Shown here: in pieces, positions 8,342-16,856 of the stretch | How positions within the stretch are numbered: position 1 is the stretch's first letter | How the letters are laid out: the number at the start of each line of letters is the position of its first letter | The notes under the pieces: model-generated | Database searches by the model: none | Told to the model about the DNA's origin: nothing | What the model saw: only the letters and a program-made list of their open reading frames with translations | Source: Natronoarchaeum rubrum | GTDB lineage: Archaea > Halobacteriota > Halobacteria > Halobacteriales > Natronoarchaeaceae | Assembly: GCF_024494695.1 (NCBI RefSeq) | Contig: NZ_JANHDP010000002.1 | Coordinates: forward strand, 248,001-312,000 | Direction: 5' to 3' | DNA length: 64,000 bases | Program-made: the position numbers and the translations under genes

Positions 8342-10060
8342 CTACAAGTGCCTACCGACCGAGCGCTCCGCTAGCGGACTCAATCTCCCACTCAGACCGG
8401 ATCTCTCCTCCCATTCGACCCGGATCATCTCGGCGGCCTCGTCGAACCGGGAGTCGATGTCGGCGCCGTCCTGCAGGACGTCGTACATGGCGTCTTCGGT
8501 GGGCGTCCAGACCGAACTCATGCGCGGGTGGTTCGGCATCGCGATCCCCTCGTCGTAACTGCCCTTGAACCCGGCGACCTGCGAGCCGAGATCGTCGGCG
8601 CTGATCGATTGCAGCACCGGCACGTCACCGTGTGCATCAGCGTACGCCAGTTGGCGCTCCTCGCTCTGGGAGATCCAGCTGGCGTAGTTCAGTGCGGACT
8701 CGCGACGATCCTCGTCGTCGTACATCCGCTCCGAGAAGTACCACATCGAGGTGCCCGTGTACGGTGACGGCGTGTTACCGTCGATCGTCGGGAACGACGT
8801 GACACCGACGTCGATGCCGTTGTCCTCGAAGGTGCCGATACTCCAGGGGCCGTTGACCGCGAGCGGCGCGTTTTCGTTCTGGAAGACCGCCTGCTGCGGG
8901 CCGGGGTTGGTGTCGGCCGGGACGTAGGGCCAGATGCGGTCGCGAATGAACTCCATCCCGCGCTTGGTCTCGTCCATGTCCAGCCCGGTCACGCCCTCGC
9001 CGTCCTCGTTGACCTGGAAGTAGTAGCCGCCGAAGGCGTGCATCCAGGCGCTGGCGAAGTAGGCGTCGATCGGGTGCGAGAGGCCGAACTGACCGTTGTT
9101 CGGATCGTTGTACTCCTGCATGATCGACTCCATCTCCGCGAACGTCTCGGGCGGAGAGTCGATCATGTCCTTGTTGTACAGCAGCGAGACCGTCTCGCCG
9201 CCGACCGGCAGCCCGACGACGGCGTCCTCGGCGCCGACCGTGATGGCCTGAACGGCCGCCTCGCTGAACGTCTCCTCGAGGTTGATGTCGATGTCGTCGC
9301 TGGCGTCGTACAGGAAGTCGCGCTGGTAGTGGTTACCGACCCAGTGCTGTGCCCAGCGGTACATCTCGGGGCCGTCGCCCGAGTCCAGTGTCGTCTCGAC
9401 GTTGTTCCGGAGGTCGCCGTTCTCCTCGGACACGATCTCGGCGTCGTTCTCGTCGTTGTAGATGCTGAGGCTCTCCTCGAACGTCTCCGTCTCCGACGAC
9501 GTCATCGCGTGCCACACCATCGCATCGCCCGTCGGATCCTCACTTTCCTCGTCACCAGGGCCGATCCCGCTGACGTTGAGCGTCGCACGCGACTGGACTC
9601 GCGTCCCTCCCCGACGGTACCAGCCGTCCTCTTTCAACTGCGTCTCGGTGAACTCCATCGCCTCGGTGTCGTTGCTGTCGTAGTGAAGCGTCGCGACGAC
9701 CGAAACTTCGTCGCGCTCCGACCAGTCCTCTACGGAGACGTAGGAGTTTTCGCTCGGTAGTTCGATCTCGATCGACTCGTGGCTTCCAGCCGATAGAAGG
9801 TCGGATGCCCCGAGTCTAGACACTCTGTCGTCGTAGACGACGACGAATCCGCCCTCGGGCAGCGTCGCCGACGCTACGGTGACGCTCCCGCCGTCGAACG
9901 ACTGATCTGCGATCGCTACCGATGGACTGGTGTCGTCTTTCGTCTCGTCCGACGACGCTTCGTCGTCGCCGATCGGAACGTCGCCGGAACAGCCGGCCAG
10001 AAGCGTGATCCCGCCCGTCGCCCCGAGACGCCGAAGCAGCGCCCGTCGGTTCGTATCCAT
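8342..10060 (-). CDS. Tat-exported solute-binding lipoprotein with N-terminal DUF7282-like domain
   Basis: 572 aa from ATG 10060. The N-terminus has a twin-arginine motif (NRRALLRRLG) and a lipobox (LLAGC, Cys24), so the protein should be lipid-anchored outside the cell. Residues about 40-160 resemble the haloarchaeal surface domain DUF7282 (VTVASATLPEGGFVVVYDD). From about 170 onward it is a MalE-like ABC solute-binding protein (MVWHAMTSSE; LLYNKDM; LAVNGPWSIG). Such a fusion is unusual. No permease or ATPase gene is near, and the last 18 residues are Arg/Leu/Ser-rich and unlike a normal family C-terminus. Sugar binding is plausible but unproven. Confidence 0.88.
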   Translation of the reverse strand: MDTNRRALLRRLGATGGITLLAGCSGDVPIGDDEASSDETKDDTSPSVAIADQSFDGGSVTVASATLPEGGFVVVYDDRVSRLGASDLLSAGSHESIEIELPSENSYVSVEDWSERDEVSVVATLHYDSNDTEAMEFTETQLKEDGWYRRGGTRVQSRATLNVSGIGPGDEESEDPTGDAMVWHAMTSSETETFEESLSIYNDENDAEIVSEENGDLRNNVETTLDSGDGPEMYRWAQHWVGNHYQRDFLYDASDDIDINLEETFSEAAVQAITVGAEDAVVGLPVGGETVSLLYNKDMIDSPPETFAEMESIMQEYNDPNNGQFGLSHPIDAYFASAWMHAFGGYYFQVNEDGEGVTGLDMDETKRGMEFIRDRIWPYVPADTNPGPQQAVFQNENAPLAVNGPWSIGTFEDNGIDVGVTSFPTIDGNTPSPYTGTSMWYFSERMYDDEDRRESALNYASWISQSEERQLAYADAHGDVPVLQSISADDLGSQVAGFKGSYDEGIAMPNHPRMSSVWTPTEDAMYDVLQDGADIDSRFDEAAEMIRVEWEERSGLSGRLSPLAERSVGRHL

Positions 10061-10069
10061 GCCATATTT

Positions 10070-10090
10070 CCGCACTATATTATGTAAAAA
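10070..10090 (-). promoter_or_regulatory. TATA-like promoter element of the solute-binding protein gene
   Basis: On the minus strand the sequence TTTTTACATAATATAG lies 12 to 28 nt upstream of the ATG at 10060. It is strongly AT-rich against a GC-rich background and suits an archaeal TATA box driving a leaderless mRNA. Confidence 0.5.
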
Positions 10091-10141
10091 CTTGTCGGAT
10101 AGAACTAGCGAAAACGGATGGCGGACCGCACTGGCGGGCGC

Positions 10142-10855
10142 TCAGTTCTTCGACGGCTTCGAGCGTCCGTCGTTCTCGTCCTCGGGCGGTTCGACGCCTT
10201 CGGCGGCCGCGACGACGTCGGTGTCTTTCTCGGTGTCGACGTGCCACCGGTCGACCTCGTCCTCGTACTCGGCGAGTCGCGACGATACCTCGTCTTTGAG
10301 CTCGTCGTCGTTGACGTTGATCTCGAAGACGAACGTCTCCTCGCCGTTGCGGGTCGAGCGCTGGAGGTTCGCGCTGATCAGCTCGTTGTCGAAGTAGTAG
10401 GGAGCGAGCTGGGTCATCACGCGCTGGTAGACGGTGTTCTCGACGGTCCGAAGCGCTTTGCGGCCCGCCGAGTCGGCGGCGCGGGCGACGTACTCGATCG
10501 ACTCGCCCCACTTGTCGACCGCGCCGTCGGCGTCGTCCTCGTCGAGTTTTTCGTAGGACTCGGTGAGCTTCTCCCCGGCGGTGCGAATGTCCTCGTCGGG
10601 ATTCTTGCCGGCCTGCTCGCCTTTCCCCTCCTTGACGCTGGCCTGGTCGGCGGTCTTCTCGCTGACGTCCTCCTCGATTCGCTCGTGGGCCTTGGGTCGC
10701 CACTCGTCCCACTCGGCGAACGCGTCCGGGTAGCTCGGCTCCCCGGCGGACTCGTTGGCGTCGACGTCGCGCAGTGCCCGGGAGATCCGCTCGCCGTGCT
10801 CGACGACGTCGCCCCACGTCCCGCGGATCTTGAACCCGGAAATGCTCTCTTCCAT
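10142..10855 (-). CDS. Conserved haloarchaeal protein (DUF5828-like)
   Basis: 237 aa, acidic and soluble. It opens MEESISGFKIRGTWGDVVEHGE, which I associate with the haloarchaeal DUF5828 family. A charged, helix-forming middle (about 75-120, Glu/Lys/Asp-rich) is followed by a strand-rich C-terminal half (ETFVFEINVNDDELKDEVSSRLAEYEDEVDRWHVD). No catalytic motif, signal peptide or membrane segment is seen. It is a single gene. The family name is from memory, so treat it as tentative. Confidence 0.75.
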   Translation of the reverse strand: MEESISGFKIRGTWGDVVEHGERISRALRDVDANESAGEPSYPDAFAEWDEWRPKAHERIEEDVSEKTADQASVKEGKGEQAGKNPDEDIRTAGEKLTESYEKLDEDDADGAVDKWGESIEYVARAADSAGRKALRTVENTVYQRVMTQLAPYYFDNELISANLQRSTRNGEETFVFEINVNDDELKDEVSSRLAEYEDEVDRWHVDTEKDTDVVAAAEGVEPPEDENDGRSKPSKN

Positions 10856-11073
10856 GCCGTTGAGTACCCGCTAAGGACACCGGCGGTTAAACCCTTTGCC
10901 CCGGGTGCGTAGGTACCGACCGACCGCAGTACCGACGTAGTTCGGTCGCCGGTTCGGCGCTCCACGTTTGGCGTCTCGACGCCGCTGCACGTCCCGCCGT
11001 GGCGTCCCGCCCCGGTGCGGCTCGTCGCTCATCCTATCGTGCTGCGGCTCGCCGCGCGTCCGGCGCGACGCCG

Positions 11074-11289
11074 TCACCGCCCGTAGGTCAGTCTGGTCGC
11101 GATTTCGTCGAGGCGTCGCTTGAGCCGGCCGGCCGCGACCTGCGGTCGCATCGCCGCGCGCGCCTCCCGCTCGTCGACCTCGATGCGCTCGCCGCCGAAC
11201 GGGTCGCGCTCGTCGCTCTCGTCGTCGGTCGCGTCGACGACCGAGCTGACGCCGCAGCGGCCGCAGGCCTCCGTGCGTTTCCCTCCCAT
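11074..11289 (-). CDS. Small hypothetical protein with a single CxxC
   Basis: 71 aa. One CGRC motif sits near the N-terminus (MGGKRTEACGRCG), followed by acidic and Arg-rich stretches (SDERDPFGGERIEVDEREARAAMRPQ). A single CxxC could contribute half a zinc site. The reading frame has the acidic bias expected of a haloarchaeal protein, which is the main support. The flanks (about 10970-11020 and 11381-11420) carry similar GGCGTCTCGACGCCG sequences. Existence is uncertain. Confidence 0.4.
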   Translation of the reverse strand: MGGKRTEACGRCGVSSVVDATDDESDERDPFGGERIEVDEREARAAMRPQVAAGRLKRRLDEIATRLTYGR

Positions 11290-11447
11290 CTCGGTTGTGA
11301 GTACGTCCCACGCCCGGGTAAAGGTTTCAGCGGCGTCGGCGCCCGGCCGAACTCGTCCCCAATTTCTCCAGCCGAACTTCGGCGTCTCGACGCCGGTCGT
11401 CCCGCCGCGCGGCGCCGTCTCGTTTCGGCTCGCGAGACGCCGCTGTC

Positions 11448-11460
11448 AGCTATATATGGT
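11448..11460 (+). promoter_or_regulatory. TATA box of the 200-aa conserved gene
   Basis: GCTATATATGG lies about 27 nt upstream of the ATG at 11481, the spacing expected for archaeal TBP-dependent initiation with a leaderless transcript. Confidence 0.65.
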
Positions 11461-11480
11461 GGTTCGATCACAGTTCACAC

Positions 11481-12083
11481 ATGGGAACCGAGGCCCTCGA
11501 ACGCCCGCCGCCGACCGAGGAGCCGGCGCCGGAGTGGGACGACGAGTATCTCGACGACGCCGCCGACCGGCTCGCGCACAACTACGATCTCGCGGCGAAC
11601 GTGACGATTCGGGACGAGCCGTTCGATCTGTACGGCCGGATGAAGATGAAAAGCCAGAAGCACTTCCTGCACCCCTCTATCTCGTTCGCCCAACACGAGG
11701 CCCACGAGCACCTGTTCGTCCGGCGGGTCGACGCGCTGTACGTCGCGGAACTGGAGCATCTCGTCGAGTTCTGTCACGATCTAGCCGACGACTGGATCGA
11801 GCCCGACGAGGAACACTACGGCACCGAGTTCACTGCCGTGCTCGTCCCGCCGGTGCTCACCGACGACGTCCGATCGTTCGTCGAGGACTTTCGCGACCGG
11901 ACGCTCATCAAGTTCGGCTACCACGGCCACTACGAGATCAACCTCGTCGCCGTCGCGCCCTCGGACGAGGAACTCGTCGCCAGCGAGAACGCCGACGTCC
12001 GGTCGGTGTTCGAGACGTGGGAGCCGATCGAGCGTACCGAGCCGGGGCTGTTCGATCTGCTCAAACGTCGGCTGCAGTTGTAA
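11481..12083 (+). CDS. Conserved hypothetical haloarchaeal protein
   Basis: 200 aa, soluble and acidic. A His/Phe-rich central stretch (KSQKHFLHPSISFAQHEAHEHLFVRRV) and a later YHGHYEINLVAVAP strand suggest a compact globular fold. No signal peptide, membrane segment or recognised catalytic motif is present. It is a single gene with a good TATA box. I do not recognise the family. The histidine cluster could be a metal site, which is inference only. Confidence 0.75.
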   Translation: MGTEALERPPPTEEPAPEWDDEYLDDAADRLAHNYDLAANVTIRDEPFDLYGRMKMKSQKHFLHPSISFAQHEAHEHLFVRRVDALYVAELEHLVEFCHDLADDWIEPDEEHYGTEFTAVLVPPVLTDDVRSFVEDFRDRTLIKFGYHGHYEINLVAVAPSDEELVASENADVRSVFETWEPIERTEPGLFDLLKRRLQL

Positions 12084-12146
12084 TCGGTCGCCGGCCAGAA
12101 AACGGCGTCCGGACGAAAACGGCGTCCGGCGTCTGGATGCCGACGC

Positions 12147-14000
12147 TCAGTCGTCGCTGGGTTCGCTCGGTTCGCCTCCGTCTGCCGCGGCAACCTCGCC
12201 GCCGGTCCTGACGCGCTGGATGTTGCTGTACCCCATCCTGACCAGCGACAGCGCCAGCCCCACGAGTACGAACGCGATGACGATCTGTAAGGACGTGCCG
12301 ATCAGGTCGAGTACCGTCGCGTCGGCTCTCCAGGCGCTGTCGAGCAGCTTCACGGCGATGTTCTGATACAGCGCCAGCCAGAGCAAGCCAAGCACCGTGA
12401 TCGACGCCATCACCACCATCGGGACGCCGGTGCTGACGAGCTGCTTGGCCTCGTCCCAGTTGGCGAGCCAGACCGTCGCGGTCAGCAGCGCGAGCGCGGC
12501 CAGCAGCTGGTTGGCGCCGCCGAACAGCGGCCAGAGGTCCTCCCAGCGCCCGCTGGTGACCAGCAGGTAGGCGAGCGCGACCTGCACGCCGGTGCTGAAG
12601 TAGCGGTTCGCGGCGACCGACTGGGTCGTCGTCTCGGGCGTCTCGACGATCTCTTCGAGCATGTACCGGCCCAGCCGCGCCGCGGTGTCGGTGCTGGTCA
12701 GCAGGAAGCTCACCAGCACCAGCGCCATGAAGGGCGCGCCGTACGACGTCGGGATGCCGAAGCTCGTGAAGATGACGCCGCCGCCGGTCGCGAAGTTCGG
12801 CAGCGCGAGGCCGATCCCGCCCGACGCCGCCACGTCGGCGACCAGGACGACCGTACAGAGCGCGACCGTCGCGAGCAGCCCCTCGCCGAGCATCCCGCCG
12901 TAGCCGATCAGGCGGGCGTCGGTCTCCTTGTCGAGCTGCTTGGCGGTGGTGCCCGAGGAGACCAGCGAGTGGAACCCGCTGATCGTCCCGCAGGCGATCG
13001 TGATAAAGAGCAGCGGGAACAGCGGCATCAGCGCGAAGCTGGCGACGTCGCTCCCCCAGAATCCGTAGTACGCCTGCGTGTTGACCGTCAGCGGCTCGGC
13101 CGCGGTGCCGAACACCGTGCCGACGATGATCGCCAGCAGGGCGCCGCCGACGCCGGCGTACAGCAGGAACGACGAGAGGTAGTCCCGGGGCTGGAGCAGC
13201 GTCCACACCGGCAACACGGCCGCGACAAAGGCGTACAGCAACACGACGACGATCCACGCCGCGATGTTCGGGTTGAACAGCTCGGCGCCGGGCAGCCACG
13301 CGCCGCTGCTCGCGAACACCACGAGCGTACCGGCGGGGTAGCTCGCGTCGCCGACCGCCGGGAACAGCGCCAGCGGGTACTGCACGCCGATCCAGACGCC
13401 GGCGAACACCGCCGAGACGAACGCGACCGTCCCCGGAATGAACGGCAAGTCGAGCTGATACAGATAGACGCCGAAGATCAGCGCCAGTCCGATGTAGATG
13501 ATGCTCGCGGTCGCCGCCTGCGGGTAGGCGTCCAGCACGATGCCGACGACGAGCGCGAACACCGCCACGACGAGGATGATCGTCAGGAACGCGAACCACA
13601 GCAGCCGATTCTTCCCGCGCTCCCCGAGGTACGTGCCGATGATCGACCCGATCGATTTGCCCTCGTGGCGGATCGATCCCGACAGCGACATGAAGTCGTG
13701 GACGGCGCCCATCAGCGGGTTCCCGATCGCGACCCACAGCACGGCCGGCACCCACCCCCAGACCAGCGCCGCCGTGATCGGGCCGACGATCGGCGCGCCG
13801 CCCGCGATGCTCGAATAGTGGTGCCCCAACAGGACCGGCTTCTTCGACGGCACGTACTCCTGTCCGTCTTCGTGCTTGTGCGCCGGCGTCGTCCGCTCTT
13901 CCTCCAGATCGACGAAGTTCGCCAAGTATCGGGAGTATCCCAGATACCCCGCGCTGAACATCCCCAGCACGCCGAGCACGAGCCATATTACCTGAACCAT
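12147..14000 (-). CDS. cstA: Carbon starvation protein CstA family transporter
   Basis: 617 aa with about 16 hydrophobic segments. The CstA N-terminal domain is clear (VLLGHHYSSIAGGAPIVGPI, GAVHDFMSLSGSIRHEGKSIG), and SGFHSLVSSGTTAKQLD lies mid-protein. CstA/BtsT-type proteins take up peptides or pyruvate, and the substrate here is not known. ATG 14000 is supported by family alignment from MVQVIW. The promoter region holds an inverted repeat overlapping an AT-rich box, suggesting regulation. Confidence 0.94.
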   Translation of the reverse strand: MVQVIWLVLGVLGMFSAGYLGYSRYLANFVDLEEERTTPAHKHEDGQEYVPSKKPVLLGHHYSSIAGGAPIVGPITAALVWGWVPAVLWVAIGNPLMGAVHDFMSLSGSIRHEGKSIGSIIGTYLGERGKNRLLWFAFLTIILVVAVFALVVGIVLDAYPQAATASIIYIGLALIFGVYLYQLDLPFIPGTVAFVSAVFAGVWIGVQYPLALFPAVGDASYPAGTLVVFASSGAWLPGAELFNPNIAAWIVVVLLYAFVAAVLPVWTLLQPRDYLSSFLLYAGVGGALLAIIVGTVFGTAAEPLTVNTQAYYGFWGSDVASFALMPLFPLLFITIACGTISGFHSLVSSGTTAKQLDKETDARLIGYGGMLGEGLLATVALCTVVLVADVAASGGIGLALPNFATGGGVIFTSFGIPTSYGAPFMALVLVSFLLTSTDTAARLGRYMLEEIVETPETTTQSVAANRYFSTGVQVALAYLLVTSGRWEDLWPLFGGANQLLAALALLTATVWLANWDEAKQLVSTGVPMVVMASITVLGLLWLALYQNIAVKLLDSAWRADATVLDLIGTSLQIVIAFVLVGLALSLVRMGYSNIQRVRTGGEVAAADGGEPSEPSDD

Positions 14001-14020
14001 CCGTTCTCCCCCAGGTTACC

Positions 14021-14038
14021 ATTATCAATACTGATAAT
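14021..14038 (-). promoter_or_regulatory. Inverted repeat overlapping the cstA promoter
   Basis: ATTATC-AATACT-GATAAT is a perfect 6-bp inverted repeat with a 6-nt spacer, 21 to 38 nt upstream of the cstA ATG. It coincides with the likely TATA element (TTATTATC on the minus strand). A dimeric repressor bound here would block TBP. The sequence is seen; the operator role is inferred. Confidence 0.5.
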
Positions 14039-14116
14039 AAATCTTGGTACCGGATGTCACTGTGGGCAGAACGATCCGATCGGCGGACGTCGATACGCTT
14101 GCGACTGCCGGTTCGG

Positions 14117-15124
14117 TCACCCCGCTCGCTCGTCAGTCGCCCCGGCGCGCGCGGCCCGTATGTCGAGCGCCTCGGCGACGGCGTCGAGCTGCTCGCCCCG
14201 GATCTCCTCGATCCGCGACTCGATCGTCGCGACGACGGGCGCCTCGAACGTCGACCGGATCGTCGCCAGCCGCTCGCGTTCGGTCTCGCGTCGGGCGCGC
14301 AGGTACCGGGCGCCGCGGCCGTCCTCGTGGTCGTCCGGGGCGGGCGTGAGCCGGTTGACGACCAGCCCCCGGACGCCCAGATCGTACTCGGCGAGATCCG
14401 CAATCGCGCGCTCGGTCTCCCGGATCGACAGCGCGTCGGGGTTCAGCACGAAGAAGAAGGCGGCGTCGTCTCGGAGCACCTGCCCGGCGAACTCGAAGTT
14501 CTCCTTGCGCTCGCGCAGGCGGGCGACGATCGGATCGTCGTCGATATCGGGGGCCTGCCGTTCCCCGATCGCCGCTTTCTCGTAAAGGTCGATGCTCTCT
14601 GCGCGCTTGCGGACCAGCCGGTCGATCCACGACTCCAGCAACTCAGGTAGCGACAGCAGCCGGAGCGTCCCGCCGGTCGGTGAGGTGTCGAACACGACCC
14701 GGTCGTACTCCTCTCGGGATCGCATTACGGCGACGAACCGGTCGAACAGCGCGGCCTCGTACGCGCCGGGCGTCCGGTGGGCCAGTTCGATCTGCTGGTC
14801 GATCTCGTTGACGATCGCCGGGCTCACCTGATCGGACAGCGACCGCCTGATCCGGTTCATGTGGGCCTCGACCTCGGCGTCGGGATCGATCTCCATCGCC
14901 CACAGATTCTCGCGGCCCTCGACCGATCGCGGCTCGTCGACGAACTCCTGATCGAACACGTCGGCGGTACTGTGGGCCGGATCAGTCGAGACCAGCAGCG
15001 TGTCGAGCCCGTTCGCCGCGCAGCGCGTCGCGTACGCGCTCGACACCGTCGTCTTGCCCACGCCGCCTTTCCCGCCGAAGAAGACGAACCGGTCGGTCTC
15101 GCCGACAGTACCGTTCCCCGCCAT
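14117..15124 (-). CDS. ArsA/Get3-family ATPase
   Basis: 335 aa from ATG 15124. It has the deviant Walker A GGKGGVGKTT (residues 17-26), the switch I DPAHST (48-53), a DTSPTGGTLRLL switch II, and a C-terminal region with NRLTPAP. It is a single ATPase unit. Relatives either drive arsenite export or target tail-anchored membrane proteins (Get3). No arsB, arsD or arsR lies nearby, so a Get3-like role is more likely, but it lacks a visible CxxC zinc motif. Its ATG overlaps the stop codon of the upstream 98-aa gene (ATGA), so translation is coupled. Confidence 0.9.
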   Translation of the reverse strand: MAGNGTVGETDRFVFFGGKGGVGKTTVSSAYATRCAANGLDTLLVSTDPAHSTADVFDQEFVDEPRSVEGRENLWAMEIDPDAEVEAHMNRIRRSLSDQVSPAIVNEIDQQIELAHRTPGAYEAALFDRFVAVMRSREEYDRVVFDTSPTGGTLRLLSLPELLESWIDRLVRKRAESIDLYEKAAIGERQAPDIDDDPIVARLRERKENFEFAGQVLRDDAAFFFVLNPDALSIRETERAIADLAEYDLGVRGLVVNRLTPAPDDHEDGRGARYLRARRETERERLATIRSTFEAPVVATIESRIEEIRGEQLDAVAEALDIRAARAGATDERAG

Positions 15125-15420
15125 CAGAAGTGGTACTGCTGACCTTTCCGTTCGATCACCGACGAGCGGTCCCACATCCGGCGTTCCCACTGCTCGAACT
15201 CCTCGGCGAGATAGGGCAGCAACTCGGCGGTGTAGTACGACGCCGGGCTCGGGACGCCGAACGCGTCCGCGAAGCAGGCCAGCAGGAACTCGTCTTCCCG
15301 ATCTTCGGCTTCCTTCTCGATCAGTTCGTACGCGGGGTGCTCGATCATGCCGTGATAGAGCCCGCCGAGCACCTCTCGGAGGTACTCGCGGTAGGCGGCG
15401 ATCCGTTCGGCGAGGCTCAT
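15124..15420 (-). CDS. Conserved small protein coupled to the ArsA/Get3 ATPase
   Basis: 98 aa from ATG 15420 (MSLAERIAAYREYLREVLGG). It is predominantly helical, with aromatic and acidic residues (LYHGMIEHPAYELIEKEAEDRED; YYTAELLPYLAEEFEQWERRMWDR). It has no membrane segment and no metal motif. Its TGA stop overlaps the ATG of the ATPase by 1 nt, which argues that the two products form a functional pair. I do not recognise the family. Confidence 0.75.
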   Translation of the reverse strand: MSLAERIAAYREYLREVLGGLYHGMIEHPAYELIEKEAEDREDEFLLACFADAFGVPSPASYYTAELLPYLAEEFEQWERRMWDRSSVIERKGQQYHF

Positions 15421-15558
15421 ACGGTAGGTATCGGCCGATCGGCAGTTAAACGGGTGGTGTACGTAACCACGGCACACGCCGCGCTCCGCCGCGGCGTCCG
15501 GACGCCGCCGCTCGGCTCTGTCGGCCGACCGCCGCGCCTACGGCGGTCGCCCTCGTCG

Positions 15559-15876
15559 CTACAGCACCAGCGGGAGCGCGAACAGCGGCACCAGCGCGAC
15601 GAGCGCGACGCCGCCGTACAGCAGGCGCCGGAGTCGCAACTCGACGGGCACTTCGCGCCGGAGTTCGGGCCGGACGGTCCAGACGAAGCGGCGGTGCGCG
15701 ACGGCCGTCGTCAGCGCCGCCACGCCCGCGCAAGTCGCGAGCGCGGCCGGCAGCGACAGCCCGAGCGTGAGGAGGTAGCCGGGGCCCAGCGAGAACGTCG
15801 CGGTGCCGGCGAGGACGGCGACGACGACGAACGGGACGGGATCGACGGCTCGTCCGTGGCGATTCCGTAGCTCCAT
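15559..15876 (-). CDS. Small three-segment membrane protein
   Basis: 105 aa. Hydrophobic stretches at about 13-33, 38-60 and 84-105 with short charged loops (RRFVWTVRPELRREVPVELRLRR) indicate three membrane spans. No functional motif is visible. It is a single gene between the ArsA unit and the 61-aa acidic protein. Function unknown. Confidence 0.65.
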   Translation of the reverse strand: MELRNRHGRAVDPVPFVVVAVLAGTATFSLGPGYLLTLGLSLPAALATCAGVAALTTAVAHRRFVWTVRPELRREVPVELRLRRLLYGGVALVALVPLFALPLVL

Positions 15877-16057
15877 GGTTAGTGGGGCCGCTCGCGACCG
15901 GGGGTCGCGCCGCGGCGAAGTCGTCCCGGCGTAAGCGACTGGTGGGTATAAGCTTCGTGTCCGAGGTCGATCCGCTCCGGCCGCGGCCGGCTGGCGTCGA
16001 CGATACTGGCGGCTACGGAACGTTCGACGGGGCGCGAAAAGTGGGGCTATCGGGCGG

Positions 16058-16243
16058 TTACTCGTCGTCGTCTTCGTCTTTCATCTCCTGGAGACGACCG
16101 ACCAGATCCTCGGTCGACCCCTCCGCCTCGAAGGAGACCTCTCCCTCGTGGTCTTCTTCGTGCACGTTGACGGCCTCGGAGTCGTCGTCCTCGTCGACGC
16201 TCTGGTCTTTCTGCTCGGATTCGTCGTAGCTACCAAAACCCAT
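16058..16243 (-). CDS. Small acidic protein (DUF5786-like)
   Basis: 61 aa and extremely acidic. It opens MGFGSYDESEQKDQ, contains VNVHEEDHEGEVSFE, and ends in a helical STEDLVGRLQEMKDEDDDE. This matches my memory of the haloarchaeal DUF5786 family. The conserved middle plus short C-terminal helix suggests a binding module. Function unknown. Confidence 0.75.
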   Translation of the reverse strand: MGFGSYDESEQKDQSVDEDDDSEAVNVHEEDHEGEVSFEAEGSTEDLVGRLQEMKDEDDDE

Positions 16244-16376
16244 ACTCGGAGAGACGCGAGTGAGCTACTAAGGTAGTTCGGTCCGGCCACCGGTTCGGGT
16301 GGCGTCCACAATCGTGCCGCGTGCTGTCACGGCGTCTCTCGCCACGCTTTTGCGAGTACGGGCCGACGCCTCGGGC

Positions 16377-16739
16377 ATGTCCGATCCGGCACTCCGCGAG
16401 GAGGGCGGCGTCACGGTGCTCGCGCTGTACGAGACCCGTCGTGAGCGCGAGCGCGTCGCCTCGATCGAGGACGCCGTCGAACTGATCGCCGACTCCGAGC
16501 CGTCCGACGCCGTCTGCCGGAAGATCGTCACCCGCGACGACACCGTCGTCTACGACTCGACCCGGAACGGCTCGATCGAGAACTGGGCCGCCGAGTGGCG
16601 CCTCGAACGCGAGCGGCTCTCGGTGAGCGAGGACGTGCACGCCTGCCCGCACGAGTCGCCGGGCTGCACGGCTGAGGATCTCTGTCTCCAGTGCGCGATG
16701 GACCGGCAGATCGAGCGCCACAGCACGTCCGGCCGGTAG
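16377..16739 (+). CDS. Conserved hypothetical protein with C-terminal Cys/His cluster
   Basis: 120 aa from ATG 16377. The first 85 residues are acidic and globular. The C-terminus carries a cluster ACPHESPGC...LCLQC (four Cys and a His within about 20 residues), suitable for one zinc. No known enzyme motif is seen. It is a single gene between minus-strand neighbours; function unknown. Confidence 0.65.
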   Translation: MSDPALREEGGVTVLALYETRRERERVASIEDAVELIADSEPSDAVCRKIVTRDDTVVYDSTRNGSIENWAAEWRLERERLSVSEDVHACPHESPGCTAEDLCLQCAMDRQIERHSTSGR

Positions 16740-16759
16740 TCAGGTCGGGTGTCGCTGCC

Positions 16760-16797
16760 GTGGTTCGACGCCGCGGCCGTGGTTCGACGCCGCGGCC
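16760..16797 (+). repeat. Two tandem copies of a 19-bp GC-rich unit
   Basis: GTGGTTCGACGCCGCGGCC occurs at 16760-16778 and 16779-16797, followed by a decayed third copy (GGGGTCCGACGCCGCGAG). It lies between the convergent 16739 and 16857 gene ends, so it may act as a bidirectional 3' structure. Confidence 0.7.
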
Positions 16798-16856
16798 GGG
16801 GTCCGACGCCGCGAGTCGGCATCTCGCGGCCGGGTAAGCGGCTCGTGCCGGCGCGC

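Larger units (their letters stand above)
10856..11480. other. 625-nt intergenic interval
   Basis: Apart from the doubtful small gene at 11074-11289, I see no gene here. The interval holds two copies of GGCGTCTCGACGCCG (10970-10984, 11381-11395), each followed by a similar CGTCCCGCCG sequence, and an AT-rich GCTATATATGG at about 11449-11459 that is a good TATA box for the gene starting at 11481. Confidence 0.6.

Noticed and set aside
8342..8400. Frameshift at the end of the solute-binding gene
   Set aside because: The odd C-terminus could be a frameshift, but no alternative frame extends the protein with a recognisable family ending, so I keep the stop as read.
12061..14403. 780-codon minus-strand frame over cstA and the arsA end
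   Set aside because: It is Arg/Gly/Ala-rich and in a different frame from the clear CstA protein. It shows the composition of an out-of-frame shadow.
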